In this document: piece by piece, positions 28,231 to 36,559 of the stretch
Layout of the letters: every line of letters starts with the position of its first letter
Numbering within the stretch: the first letter of the stretch is position 1
Assembly: GCA_021399345.1 (NCBI GenBank)
Contig: JAAFKI010000154.1
Span: 24,498-88,497, forward strand
Length of the DNA: 64,000 nucleotides
Source: Candidatus Heimdallarchaeota archaeon
Lineage (GTDB): Archaea; Asgardarchaeota; Heimdallarchaeia; Heimdallarchaeales; Heimdallarchaeaceae
Direction: 5' to 3'
Notes under the pieces: generated by a model
Told to the model about the DNA's origin: nothing
Seen by the model: only the letters and a program-made list of their open reading frames with translations
The model's database searches: none
Program-made: the position numbers and the translations under genes

Positions 28231-29226
28231 ATGCCATACTTTTTACGAAAAATCTGGAATGACTCAATCTTTCAAGGTAAGAACAAAAAACGGAATTACT
28301 TTGAAGGATGGTATTTCAAAATAATAAATTCTACAAAAGATGAGATTTATGCAATTATTCCTGGGATTTCCTATGATAATAATGGAAATGGAATAGCTTT
28401 TGTTCAATTCTTTGATGGAATAAATGCAGAAACTACTTTCTTTGAATTCGATATCTCTGCGTTCAAGTTCTCAAAGAAGGAATTCGCTGTTGAAATCGGA
28501 GAAAACTATTTTAGCTCTGAAAAGATTAAACTCAGTCTATCTTCAGAGGGAAAAAAAGTGGAAGGAGAGATTGGAATAGGAGAATTAGTACCTTGGTCTA
28601 AGAAGAAGTTATCTTTAGGTGTAATGGGTTGGTATAAGCTAGTTCCATTTATGGAATGCTATCACGGCGTTCTAGGTTTTGATCATTCTATTGAAGGAGA
28701 ACTTTCAGTAGATGGAAAGAAAATCGATTTCACAAATGGCAAGGGGTATATGGAAAAAGATTATGGTAAAAGCTTTCCTCACTATTATATCTGGATGCAA
28801 TCAAATACTTTCGATAAAGAAGGTGTTTCTCTCATGGCTTCATATGCAAAAATACCTTGGTTAGGTAATTCTTTTGATGGCTATCTAGTAGGTTTTAGAC
28901 ACAATAAAGAACTATACAGATTTACAAATTATACTGGAGCAGAAGTTACCAAACTTCAACTAAAAGAAAAGGAGATTATACTTCATGTCACTGATAAGAA
29001 GTATAGGGTTGAAATAACGGCTTTTAAATCCAAAGCAGTTAATCTTCATTCTCCAATTGATGGTTCTATGGTCGGAAGAATTTTGGAAAGCAATACTTCT
29101 GAACTTAAAGTTCGTTTAATCAAGCTCAGTAAAAAAGAGGGAGAAAGTATACTTTTTGAGGGAACTGGCAAAAATGCAGGTCTAGACATAGGTGGAAGGG
29201 TTGAAGAAATAAAGGAAATTTATTGA
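28231..29226 (+). CDS. Tocopherol cyclase-like family protein
   Basis: This 331-residue protein matches the tocopherol-cyclase-like family at its start (NYFEGWYFKIINSTKDE, followed by AIIPGISY) and in the middle (GVLGFDHSIEGELSVDGKKIDFTNGKGYMEKDYGKSFP). The fold is a beta-barrel lipocalin-like pair. Plant members close the chromanol ring of tocopherol; archaeal and bacterial homologs have no known reaction and no isoprenoid-quinone gene is adjacent, so a lipid-binding role is only a guess. It has no signal peptide. Confidence 0.75.
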   Translation: MPYFLRKIWNDSIFQGKNKKRNYFEGWYFKIINSTKDEIYAIIPGISYDNNGNGIAFVQFFDGINAETTFFEFDISAFKFSKKEFAVEIGENYFSSEKIKLSLSSEGKKVEGEIGIGELVPWSKKKLSLGVMGWYKLVPFMECYHGVLGFDHSIEGELSVDGKKIDFTNGKGYMEKDYGKSFPHYYIWMQSNTFDKEGVSLMASYAKIPWLGNSFDGYLVGFRHNKELYRFTNYTGAEVTKLQLKEKEIILHVTDKKYRVEITAFKSKAVNLHSPIDGSMVGRILESNTSELKVRLIKLSKKEGESILFEGTGKNAGLDIGGRVEEIKEIY

Positions 29227-29250
29227 AAACCTATCTTTTACCATAGAAAT

Positions 29251-30042
29251 TTAAATAGTTTTTATTGTATAGATAGCAGATAATGCTGCTAGCCAACTCG
29301 TTTTTGGGTTGGTTGGTGAAGGGTTGTTCTCGAAAAGGAAATTATATTTTCCAACTTCAGATTCAATTTCGATTGCATGAATGTTTTTTGAAATCGATGG
29401 ATCAGCGATTATTTCAACTAATGTTTTTTCAGGACCTAATGTTGAGAGAGCTAAGCGTGCAGCAACATTAATACTCCTTGGAAAATATGTAGCGGCTAGT
29501 TTAGCATTTCCTTTGAATATGACCACTGGTGAATGTTCGTTTAATTTGATGTTGTTTGATTCAATATAGCTGTTGTTCCTAAAGGCTCTGTTTGGTTTTC
29601 TAGTTTGGAGCTTAGCAGATTTTATGCCTACTAAGTTAATTGTTTCTACACTATCAAATCCACCAATAGCACCAGAGGGAAGAATAATGTTCTTTTTCTT
29701 TATTTCAGTTAATTTTTGGTATTTAGAAAATAAACCAGGGAAAGATACGAAAGCACCAATACTCATAGGAACGAAATATTTGCCACTTCTTATTATTTCA
29801 TCAAATACTTCAGCTACTACTTGTTGAACTGCACATTCTACAACAATATCACAATCTTGGAAATCAGTTACATGTTGCATTAGTCTGATTGAAGGATGTT
29901 TTTCAGCAACATCTTTCATTTTTACATCGTCAATATCATATACAGCTTGGATGGTCAGATTTTCATTTGCTTCTTCACTTACAGCATTCAGAATAGTAGT
30001 TCCTATGTATCCCAGTCCTATTAATCCTATCTTTTTTGTCAA
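29251..30042 (-). CDS. L-aspartate dehydrogenase-like protein (NadX family)
   Basis: This 263-residue enzyme starts with an NAD-binding loop GLIGLGYIGTTI. It contains VVECAVQQVV, SIGAFVSFPGLF, ILPSGAIGGFDSVE (the GAIxGxD catalytic neighbourhood) and a DPSISKNIHAIEIES close, all as in aspartate dehydrogenase. The reaction would make iminoaspartate for NAD synthesis, but no nadA/nadC genes lie here, so it may have another amino-acid substrate. It is separated from the next upstream aldo-keto reductase by 19 nt and is likely cotranscribed with it. Confidence 0.8.
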   Translation of the reverse strand: MTKKIGLIGLGYIGTTILNAVSEEANENLTIQAVYDIDDVKMKDVAEKHPSIRLMQHVTDFQDCDIVVECAVQQVVAEVFDEIIRSGKYFVPMSIGAFVSFPGLFSKYQKLTEIKKKNIILPSGAIGGFDSVETINLVGIKSAKLQTRKPNRAFRNNSYIESNNIKLNEHSPVVIFKGNAKLAATYFPRSINVAARLALSTLGPEKTLVEIIADPSISKNIHAIEIESEVGKYNFLFENNPSPTNPKTSWLAALSAIYTIKTI

Positions 30043-30061
30043 TGAATCATGCTCCTGAACA

Positions 30062-31045
30062 TTATCTAATACTCTCGTAATCAGCTACCCAGTCAGATGC
30101 TTCGTTTAATCTCTTTATTTCGTCTTCATCTAGTTTAACTTCTAAAGAAGCAACATTTTCTTCTAATTGCTCAACTGAATTAGCACCGATAATTGGGGCT
30201 GTTATGAAGTCCTTTGCTAGTATCCAAGCAATTGCAACTTGTGTCATCTTAACTTCCTTGCTCTTAGCAATTTCCTTTACTGTGTCATGTATTTTCCATC
30301 TCTTTTCAGTAAAGTATCTCTTCTGTGCCCCTTCACTTCTTGGAGTATCTGGAAGAGGACCATCAGAAGAATACCTGTCTGTTAGGAAACCACCAGCTAG
30401 AGGACTATAAGGAATGACACCAAGGCCAAATTTCTTGATTACATGTTCCATTTGATGTTCAACAAGCATTCTTCTGACAATACTGTAGGGTGGTTGAACT
30501 GTTTCAAAACGAGCATATCCATTCTTTTCGCTTACCCAGAAGGATTCTACCAACATCCAAGGATGTATATTTGATGCCCCTATGTAGTTTACTATTCCTT
30601 TTTCTACAAGTAGATTCATTGCATGTAATGTTTCTTCAATAGGTGTATCATTATCAAAACTATGAATCTGATAAAGGTCAATCCAATCAGTTTGCAATCT
30701 CTTAAGACTATTAGTAATTGCTTGATGTACGTGTCTTCGTGATAATCCTCGATCATTAATATCGTCAGACATGGCACCTCGAAGTTTAGTTGCAAGAATT
30801 AAATCATCTCTTGTACTCCTATCATTTAACCATCTTCCAATTATTTCTTCAGTTTTACCTGCATGGCTGTTTTCAGCCCAGTAACTGTAAACATCTGCAG
30901 TATCAAAACAATTGATACCTAATTCTAGAGCCCTATCCATTATCTTAAATGACTCTTCTTCGTCTACTCTCCATCCCATTTGCATAGTGCCTAGAACAAT
31001 AGGTGATACTTTTATCCCTGTTGTTCCCAATCTTCTGTATTCCAT
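30062..31045 (-). CDS. Aldo/keto reductase
   Basis: This 327-residue TIM-barrel NADPH oxidoreductase has the catalytic set: Asp and Tyr in FDTADVYSYW (about 46-56), Lys in ATKLRG (about 86), His in YQIHSFD (about 126). The C-terminal cofactor segment ITAPIIGANSVEQLEEN is present. It most resembles the group that includes YhdN/PdxI-like and potassium-channel beta-type proteins. It reduces small aldehydes or ketones; the substrate is unknown. It precedes the aspartate dehydrogenase-like gene in a probable two-gene operon. Confidence 0.9.
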   Translation of the reverse strand: MEYRRLGTTGIKVSPIVLGTMQMGWRVDEEESFKIMDRALELGINCFDTADVYSYWAENSHAGKTEEIIGRWLNDRSTRDDLILATKLRGAMSDDINDRGLSRRHVHQAITNSLKRLQTDWIDLYQIHSFDNDTPIEETLHAMNLLVEKGIVNYIGASNIHPWMLVESFWVSEKNGYARFETVQPPYSIVRRMLVEHQMEHVIKKFGLGVIPYSPLAGGFLTDRYSSDGPLPDTPRSEGAQKRYFTEKRWKIHDTVKEIAKSKEVKMTQVAIAWILAKDFITAPIIGANSVEQLEENVASLEVKLDEDEIKRLNEASDWVADYESIR

Positions 31046-31089
31046 AATGAAAGTTAATACAAGTTAGTTAAAAGAATTGTTTTTCTCTC

Positions 31090-31332
31090 TTAAATAGAGA
31101 ATATTTTTTTAATTGTAACTAGAATCTTTGTTAGAAGAGTTTCTTGCTTTTCTCCTTTTACTGCTTCTTTTGCCCAGTAATCTTGTCTATCGTGAACTAA
31201 TCTGTGTTCACCTTTACAATGTGGGTGTAATGGCATTTTACATTTATTACAGATCGCCCAAGTTGCACCACAGGTCTTCTTTCCAGAATCTAAAGATTTT
31301 CCACAATGCCCACATTTTCCCATTAACGGCAT
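31090..31332 (-). CDS. Small zinc-binding protein (double CxxC plus H-x-H-C)
   Basis: This protein of about 80 residues has an N-terminal CGHCG knuckle, then Cys, then CNKC followed by HPHC, so eight metal-ligand candidates (Cx2C, C, Cx2C... HxHC) can make two treble-clef or RING-like zinc sites. A basic/hydrophobic C-terminal helix (LLTKILVTIKKIFSI) may attach it to membrane or partner. The ATG at 31332 is chosen over an upstream TTG because the extra residues are not conserved-looking. I do not recognise a family; a small RING/zinc-ribbon protein is possible. Confidence 0.6.
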   Translation of the reverse strand: MPLMGKCGHCGKSLDSGKKTCGATWAICNKCKMPLHPHCKGEHRLVHDRQDYWAKEAVKGEKQETLLTKILVTIKKIFSI

Positions 31333-31375
31333 AGGTGGATATGCACAACAAACACTTATCAATATAGCGCAGATA

Positions 31376-31867
31376 TTAGAGGTTTATTATCACATCTTTT
31401 GCTCTCTTTCCGCTCATGTATTCAATATCGATTTTTCCTACAGCAACTCTAGAAATAGATTTCTCAGTTAATTGTGCCTTTTCAACTTCTTCTGGTTTAT
31501 TATCTAGTTTCCTTATCATGGCTTGTAAAGCAGTTTTCTTCTCCTCAAAATCTTCAATGAAAGTAACTTTTCCTTTGAATTGAGTTGTAGCATAAAGATG
31601 ATCACAAGAACCTTGAACGTAGCCTTCATCCATAAGTGCTTGGCCCCAAATATTGTTGTTGTTCTTAAGAATATCAATTTTCTTCCCCTCACTGGCACAA
31701 TGGAAGTAAATACGATGTTGCTCAGGGTCATATCCATGACTTAAGGTCACTAAATAGGGAACATTGTCTTCACACATAGCAATAGTTATGTGTTTAACTG
31801 TTTGGAGAATGTATTTCATCTCTTCAATACTCTCTATTGCTTTTTCTTTACGTCTCATACCTCTCAT
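31376..31867 (-). CDS. Pyridoxamine 5'-phosphate oxidase-like FMN-binding protein
   Basis: This 163-residue split-barrel flavin protein has YILQTVKHITIAMCEDNVPYLV (first barrel strand with substrate site), HRIYFHCASEGKKIDILKNN (FMN phosphate region) and a C-terminal VAVGKIDIEYMSGK strand. The closest pattern is the NimA/general FMN-binding subgroup. It likely reduces or binds an unknown small molecule as a cytoplasmic dimer. It is the upstream neighbour of the zinc protein gene, with 13-50 nt between them. Confidence 0.8.
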   Translation of the reverse strand: MRGMRRKEKAIESIEEMKYILQTVKHITIAMCEDNVPYLVTLSHGYDPEQHRIYFHCASEGKKIDILKNNNNIWGQALMDEGYVQGSCDHLYATTQFKGKVTFIEDFEEKKTALQAMIRKLDNKPEEVEKAQLTEKSISRVAVGKIDIEYMSGKRAKDVIINL

Positions 31868-31930
31868 TTGAGTATCACTTGAAGAAAAAAATCTTCATAC
31901 GTTATATCTTTTTGGTAAAGGAGAAGAAAG

Positions 31931-32008
31931 TGAAGCTAGCAAGAGAAATGAAGGGGTGGAAGCAATGCGGAGGTGAAAATCACCAGGCAGATATATTAGC
32001 TAGCTTCA
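31931..32008 (-). ncRNA. Putative small RNA, GAAGCTAGC family member B
   Basis: On the minus strand TGAAGCTAGC (32008-31999) and GCTAGCTTCA (31940-31931) form a perfect 10-bp terminal stem. Inside is GGTGATTTTCACC, a small hairpin whose 3' half continues as TCACCTCC, identical to the archaeal 16S rRNA anti-SD tail. TTTTTAAGC, TATA-like, lies at 32036-32029, 21 nt upstream of the stem. CTGCCTGGTG is shared, with one base different, by family member A. There is no ORF. Confidence 0.5.
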
Positions 32009-32091
32009 GAATAAATACTGGTTTTATGCTTAAAAACCTAAAAAGAAGAATTGCTAATTAAAGGCAATGAATAATTTGAAGAAAGAAAAAT

Positions 32092-32180
32092 TGGAGCCCA
32101 GAGCGTGACTTGAACACGCGACAACAGGATTTCTGAGAATTCTCTTCAGTCCTGCGCTCTCCCAGCTAAGCTATCTGGGC
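32092..32180 (-). tRNA. tRNA-Phe (GAA) with short intron, CCA encoded
   Basis: Acceptor GCCCAGA/TCTGGGC, D arm and T arm GCGTG-TTCAAGT-CACGC are complete. Between anticodon stem CAGGA and TCCTG there are 20 nt instead of 7; removal of about 13 nt at the usual archaeal position 37/38 gives loop CTGAAGA with anticodon GAA. CTGA in the loop can pair with TCAG in the intron, as expected for a bulge-helix-bulge. Discriminator T at 32095, CCA at 32092-32094. Confidence 0.9.
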
Positions 32181-32300
32181 ATCCTTGTTATATCCTTTTT
32201 GTTCTTCTTCCCAATAAAAGTTTTTTGTTTCGTTTCTTTGTTTTTTTGTGAATGCTAACATATAATAATACCCAAGATTGACTTGATTTGATGATATATT

Positions 32301-32864
32301 ATGTCACAAGATCGTTATTATTCAAAAAAAGACTATAAAGGAGATTATTCTGCTTTTGGTACTGCTTTGGTTTTTACAATTGTTGGTATTGTGTCACTTG
32401 TTCTGAAGTACGCTGCCCCTGCCCATGATTTTTGGGGAATATCTAACTGGGGGTATTGGATGTTTATACCTGCCTTCTTCATTTTTATTGGAGCAATTAG
32501 TCATGTTGATGCTGATCGAAGGATGAGAAACAACGTTCTTGCATCTGTTCAGAATCGTAGTGGTGCAGTAAAAATAGAAAACTTGGCCTCTGAAGCAGGA
32601 GTCAAACCACAACAAATTCTACGAATTCTAGTTGATTTACGTGTAAGAAATAACATTAAGTATAGTTATGATGCTAATACAGGAGAGATTCTGTTAGGAG
32701 AAACAGTTTCATACGATAAAGCTCTTGAATTTGTTGCTCCCTTACCTAAGAAACAAGCTGAAGTTATCTTTCCCTCTGAAAAGGGAAGTTACTGTCCTTA
32801 CTGTGGTCACAAACCTCCTGAAGGGTCTAAGTTCTGCGAAAGCTGCGGCTCTAACCTTGCTTAA
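32301..32864 (+). CDS. Membrane protein with winged-helix-like domain and C-terminal zinc ribbon
   Basis: This 187-residue protein has two transmembrane helices (about 22-40 and 46-64) and then a 60-residue segment (about 78-135) with a helix-turn-helix/PCI-like pattern (KIENLASEAGVKPQQILRIL). Its C-terminal zinc ribbon is C-P-Y-C-G...F-C-E-S-C-G (about 168-184). The zinc ribbon type is common in archaeal membrane-associated proteins. I do not recognise a named family; a regulatory or adaptor role at the membrane is an inference. A T-rich spacer separates it from the convergent GTPase gene. Confidence 0.65.
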   Translation: MSQDRYYSKKDYKGDYSAFGTALVFTIVGIVSLVLKYAAPAHDFWGISNWGYWMFIPAFFIFIGAISHVDADRRMRNNVLASVQNRSGAVKIENLASEAGVKPQQILRILVDLRVRNNIKYSYDANTGEILLGETVSYDKALEFVAPLPKKQAEVIFPSEKGSYCPYCGHKPPEGSKFCESCGSNLA

Positions 32865-32892
32865 AACTCCTTTTTCTTCATTTTTTTTATTT
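32865..32892. terminator. T-rich tract between convergent genes
   Basis: Between the zinc-ribbon gene and the GTPase gene the plus strand reads CTCCTTTTTCTTCATTTTTTTTATTT, suited to end plus-strand transcription. Confidence 0.4.
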
Positions 32893-33819
32893 GTGGAAAG
32901 TTAAATGAACAACATCGTTATCATGTAGTTCGTAAGTTATTCCAACCCTTTTTTTTCTTCCAGTTGGACCACCTTCAAGGATTACAGCATCTTTGAATAT
33001 GTCTATTTTGCTTTTACTTATTTTGTTTACAACATCTTCAACTATCACTGTATCGTTGAAAAACACTACAGGTTGATCTTGAATTTCATTAAATGAGTTC
33101 ATAGTGAATATCCTTATTGGTTTGCTAATTTCAAACATGGTTTTCTTTATTTCATCAAGATTATTAACAAACACATTCTTCAAATTGTTATAGGATATAA
33201 GGCCTAAATTTTCCTTTTTTACCAAAAAAGTTGGAATTCTTCTTGGACTGGTTTGAGCAAAACCATCACCCAACCTTTTCTCGATTAATTCAATATTCTG
33301 CTCCTCTAACTCAGATAACACTATTGTAAAATCTTCAAAAGATTTACCTAGAATTAATAGGCAATCTGTAGAGTGTACTAACGCTAGAGTCGATTTGTCG
33401 TAAATCCAACCTCCTTCGCTTATTGCAGGAAGCTCTACAAGTTGGAATTTTATTCCTTCATATTCTAAGGCACCATATTGTGGTTCTGTTGTAGTGTATT
33501 CATAGTCTCCTACAGGGATTTCAGTGCCGCATAGATTGTTAATCAAAGTACTTTTACCACTATTTGTTGTACCTATTACAAGGATTTGCGGTGTTTCTTT
33601 TTTGGTTTTAGTGCTTTTTCGGGAAGCTTTTTTTGCTTGTTCTACTATCTCGATTTCATTTAATTCGCGTCTTAGTTTATCCTTTATTTTCCTATAGTCT
33701 CCTACATCCCATTGTATTTCCTTTAGTATTTTTCTGATTTCTTTTGCTCTTTCTTCCCCTACTTTTCCTTTTAGAGCATCGTTTATTTCTTCATTAATTA
33801 CGCTATAGGGTTTAGGCAT
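32887..33819 (-). CDS. Degenerate DRG/Obg-type GTP-binding protein with TGS domain
   Basis: This protein of about 310 residues (ATG 33819; an upstream TTG at 33882 overlaps the SDR gene) has a basic coiled-coil N-terminus like DRG proteins, then G1 GTTNSGKST in place of the usual GFPSVGKS. The switch region carries ELPAISEGG where family members have DLPGIIEGA, so the G3 Asp and Gly are lost. The expected NKxD is replaced by KKEN. A C-terminal TGS-like domain (ELHDNDVVHLTFHK) remains. DRG proteins bind ribosomes; this one may have lost GTP cycling. Confidence 0.7.
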   Translation of the reverse strand: MPKPYSVINEEINDALKGKVGEERAKEIRKILKEIQWDVGDYRKIKDKLRRELNEIEIVEQAKKASRKSTKTKKETPQILVIGTTNSGKSTLINNLCGTEIPVGDYEYTTTEPQYGALEYEGIKFQLVELPAISEGGWIYDKSTLALVHSTDCLLILGKSFEDFTIVLSELEEQNIELIEKRLGDGFAQTSPRRIPTFLVKKENLGLISYNNLKNVFVNNLDEIKKTMFEISKPIRIFTMNSFNEIQDQPVVFFNDTVIVEDVVNKISKSKIDIFKDAVILEGGPTGRKKRVGITYELHDNDVVHLTFHK

Positions 33820-33865
33820 TGTCCACGACCTGTTTTCATTTTGATATGTCTTGTTTGAGTGCTTA

Positions 33866-34738
33866 TTAACTTTCTTTCTCAATAGCTTTTGATACTAATC
33901 TTCCACTCAATTCCCAGAGATAATCTTGATTTTCTATAACTTTAGTCATTTTTGCAGTTTTTGTTTCCTTGCAGTCAGTAAGATATTTTCCAGTTACACC
34001 TTCTAAATCATTTGAAGCAGCTGCATAAACTGAAGTCTCTGCACCTTGTTCAGGAGTTCGACGATTAGGTATTAGATTCGACATTGTATTCATCCATTTT
34101 GGAAGTCCTTCTGTTGTCAATTGTGTCTTAATATGTCCCGGATTTACTGTAAATGCTGATACTCCCGTTCCTTCTAATTCTCTTACTAACTTATTGGTAA
34201 AAAGAACCATAGCTGTTTTAGAATTACTATAGGCTTGTTGTCCACTATATCTTTTTTCCAGTAATGGATCTTTCAATTTTATTTTGAAGAATTTGTGTAT
34301 ATCAGAAGAGAGATTTACAATCCTAGAGGGAGAACTCTTCCTCAACAACGGAAGCAAAAGCTTGGTTAGATAGAAGTGAGCTAAATAATTTACTGCAAAA
34401 GTGAGTTCAAATCCATCCTCAGTTACAGTTCTCTTCATTCGGAAAACTCCCGCATTATTTATCAGAACATGTAAACTTGAGTATTTCTTTAGAAACTCAT
34501 CAGTAAACTGTTTTACTTCATTTAATGATGATAAATCACAGATTAGAAGATCAACATTCTGATTATTAGTTTTTTGAATAATTTCCTTACGAGCTGCTTC
34601 TCCTTTTTCTAGATTACGACAAACCATTACTAAATGAGCTCCTAGAGCAGCTATCTTTCTTGCTGTTTCTTTTCCAATACCTGTATTTGCTCCAGTTATC
34701 ATGCAAGTTTTCCCATTTATCCAAGAGTTATTCGGCAC
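33866..34738 (-). CDS. Short-chain dehydrogenase (retinol dehydrogenase-like SDR)
   Basis: This 290-residue classical SDR has cofactor loop TGANTGIGKET (about 14-24), NNAGVFR (about 93-98), catalytic Ser in NLSSDIHKF and YSNSK (about 169-173) for Tyr-x3-Lys. The C-terminal extension fits the RDH11-14/WWOX-like subgroup that acts on lipophilic alcohols and ketones. It lies just upstream of the degenerate GTPase gene on the same strand, with a short overlap if that gene starts early. Substrate unknown. Confidence 0.88.
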   Translation of the reverse strand: MPNNSWINGKTCMITGANTGIGKETARKIAALGAHLVMVCRNLEKGEAARKEIIQKTNNQNVDLLICDLSSLNEVKQFTDEFLKKYSSLHVLINNAGVFRMKRTVTEDGFELTFAVNYLAHFYLTKLLLPLLRKSSPSRIVNLSSDIHKFFKIKLKDPLLEKRYSGQQAYSNSKTAMVLFTNKLVRELEGTGVSAFTVNPGHIKTQLTTEGLPKWMNTMSNLIPNRRTPEQGAETSVYAAASNDLEGVTGKYLTDCKETKTAKMTKVIENQDYLWELSGRLVSKAIEKES

Positions 34739-34822
34739 AATATCACATCATAAAATGTTTCTGTACATTTATACCTATACGTTCAAGTAAAAACTTTATC
34801 CGAATCTTTTATTAATAACTCA

Positions 34823-36043
34823 ATGTCTACTCTTTTCATGAGTTCAGAAAAATCAAAAGTCTATTTCGGTTCTGTTCAACATGGAAGAAATTCCGCTTTT
34901 GCTTCTTTTGCTGCAAAGGTTGACAAAATCACAGAACTTTTACTTGAAGAAACACCCATTGAGAAGAAGGATAAGGTTGCTGTTAAAATGCACCTTGGTT
35001 TCAACGATGGTTATCAAACTGTTCCTGTTTTTTTTGTTCGTAAAATAGTAGAAGCTGTTAAAAAACGAGGGGGATATCCCTTTGTTACAGATAATCCCAC
35101 TTCTGTTTATAATGCGGTCAACAGAGGGTACACTCAAGAGACATGTGGTTGTCCTATTATTCCAATAGCAGGTGTAAAAGATGGTTATACTACTCCTGTA
35201 GAAGTTAATTACAAAGGAATAGATACACTAGATCTTGCTGGAGCTTTGAAAGACGCAGATGTTTTAGTTGATTTGTCCCATGCTAAAGGTCATGGAGCTT
35301 GTGGTTATGGTGGTGCAATCAAAAATCTAGCCCTTGGTGGTTATTCAGGTCCAACCCGTTGGAGGAAAATCCATGGGGCATCCCACGTTGATGAATATTG
35401 GGACAAAGCTAAAGGCAATCCAGAACTAGCAAAGAAGCTTGTTGAATCATGTCCTTACGGTGCCCTTCGATATGATGAAGAAAAGGATGACCTCAAAAGA
35501 AATTATCACGACTGTCGCCAATGTATGACCTGTTTACAAGTTGATGGAGGTCTAGGAGCCGTTAAACTTCCACGTGAAAGCTATACTGCATTTAATGAAA
35601 TGATGGCAATCGCAACAAATGAAGTATTGAAAACCTTTGATCCTGCCAAAGTAATGTATATCAATTTCTTGACACAAATAACCATTTATTGCGATTGTAT
35701 GGGTTTAGGCCAACCACCATTTATTAATGATATTGGTGTTGTTGGCAGCAAGGATATTGTTGCAGTTGAAACAGCCACACTTGATTTAATCAAAAAGGAA
35801 GAAATAATAGAGAAAAACATTCCTCCTTACTTCAAACATGTCAACCTTAATCCCGATGAAGATCTTCACCCATTCACAAGAGTTCATGGACCATACAAAG
35901 ATCCTTACGAAACAGTTGTTTTCGCAGAAAAACTGGGCTTGGGTACTTCCAAGTATGAATTAATTGAAATCTTATCTGCTGAAGAAACGATAAAGATGAA
36001 ACCTCCAGACAAAGTGTTTGAAGGCGAACCCACCTTCTTTTAA
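34823..36043 (+). CDS. DUF362 family protein (ferredoxin-like)
   Basis: This 406-residue protein of the DUF362 family has an N-terminal domain (KDKVAVKMHLGFNDGYQTV, VTDNPTSVY, HAKGHGACGYGGAIKNLALG) that is diagnostic. The C-terminal region has Cys clusters (CPYGAL, CRQCMTC, CDCMG) suggesting an iron-sulfur or other metal site. The function is unknown for the family; it is often annotated as a possible iron-sulfur redox or methanogenesis-associated protein. It has no signal peptide. It is followed by a T-rich tract and a convergent membrane protein gene. Confidence 0.85.
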   Translation: MSTLFMSSEKSKVYFGSVQHGRNSAFASFAAKVDKITELLLEETPIEKKDKVAVKMHLGFNDGYQTVPVFFVRKIVEAVKKRGGYPFVTDNPTSVYNAVNRGYTQETCGCPIIPIAGVKDGYTTPVEVNYKGIDTLDLAGALKDADVLVDLSHAKGHGACGYGGAIKNLALGGYSGPTRWRKIHGASHVDEYWDKAKGNPELAKKLVESCPYGALRYDEEKDDLKRNYHDCRQCMTCLQVDGGLGAVKLPRESYTAFNEMMAIATNEVLKTFDPAKVMYINFLTQITIYCDCMGLGQPPFINDIGVVGSKDIVAVETATLDLIKKEEIIEKNIPPYFKHVNLNPDEDLHPFTRVHGPYKDPYETVVFAEKLGLGTSKYELIEILSAEETIKMKPPDKVFEGEPTFF

Positions 36044-36056
36044 TTTTAATCTTTCT

Positions 36057-36440
36057 TTATTTTTCCTTTTTCTTTCCAAGCCATGTTGCAATTAAATCAG
36101 TTATAGGACCATAAGCTATACCTGCCACAAAGGTTGTAAAGCTGAGATGAGGATCCATTAGCAGAACAGCTGCAGAAGTAATTAAACCAAAAATTGTTCC
36201 TCTAATTCCAGCATTTAACCATTTTTGCCATTGTTCTCCTTTGATAATTGTTATTCCATCAGCTAATCCAATGAGCATTCCTAAAACAACTCTCATTGCC
36301 CAAATACCCATAAGGTAAACAATATTTTCAGCATAAGTTCCAGGAATACGTTGTCCCACACCAATTATACAAGCTACTCCTAATATGGCGCCAGTAAGTG
36401 TAGATATCCAAAGACGTTTGTAATTAACCATTTTTCTCAA
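36057..36440 (-). CDS. Small four-helix membrane protein, unknown
   Basis: This 127-residue protein has four predicted transmembrane helices (about 10-27, 40-62, 75-95 and 98-118), with glycine- and alanine-rich faces (GAILGVACIIGVG, GMLIGLADGITI) that could pack as a tight bundle. I do not recognise a family. It is divergent from ornithine carbamoyltransferase, and the short shared upstream region holds a TATA-like element for each side. Confidence 0.55.
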   Translation of the reverse strand: MRKMVNYKRLWISTLTGAILGVACIIGVGQRIPGTYAENIVYLMGIWAMRVVLGMLIGLADGITIIKGEQWQKWLNAGIRGTIFGLITSAAVLLMDPHLSFTTFVAGIAYGPITDLIATWLGKKKEK

Positions 36441-36559
36441 CTTTACTTTATTGAAAGTAGCATAAAAATTCTACGTATAGACAAGAGTTTACAAAAGAGC
36501 TTGCAAGTCACATCGAATATTTTTTAAATCTTCATTACACTTTTGACCAAGTGAGCAAA

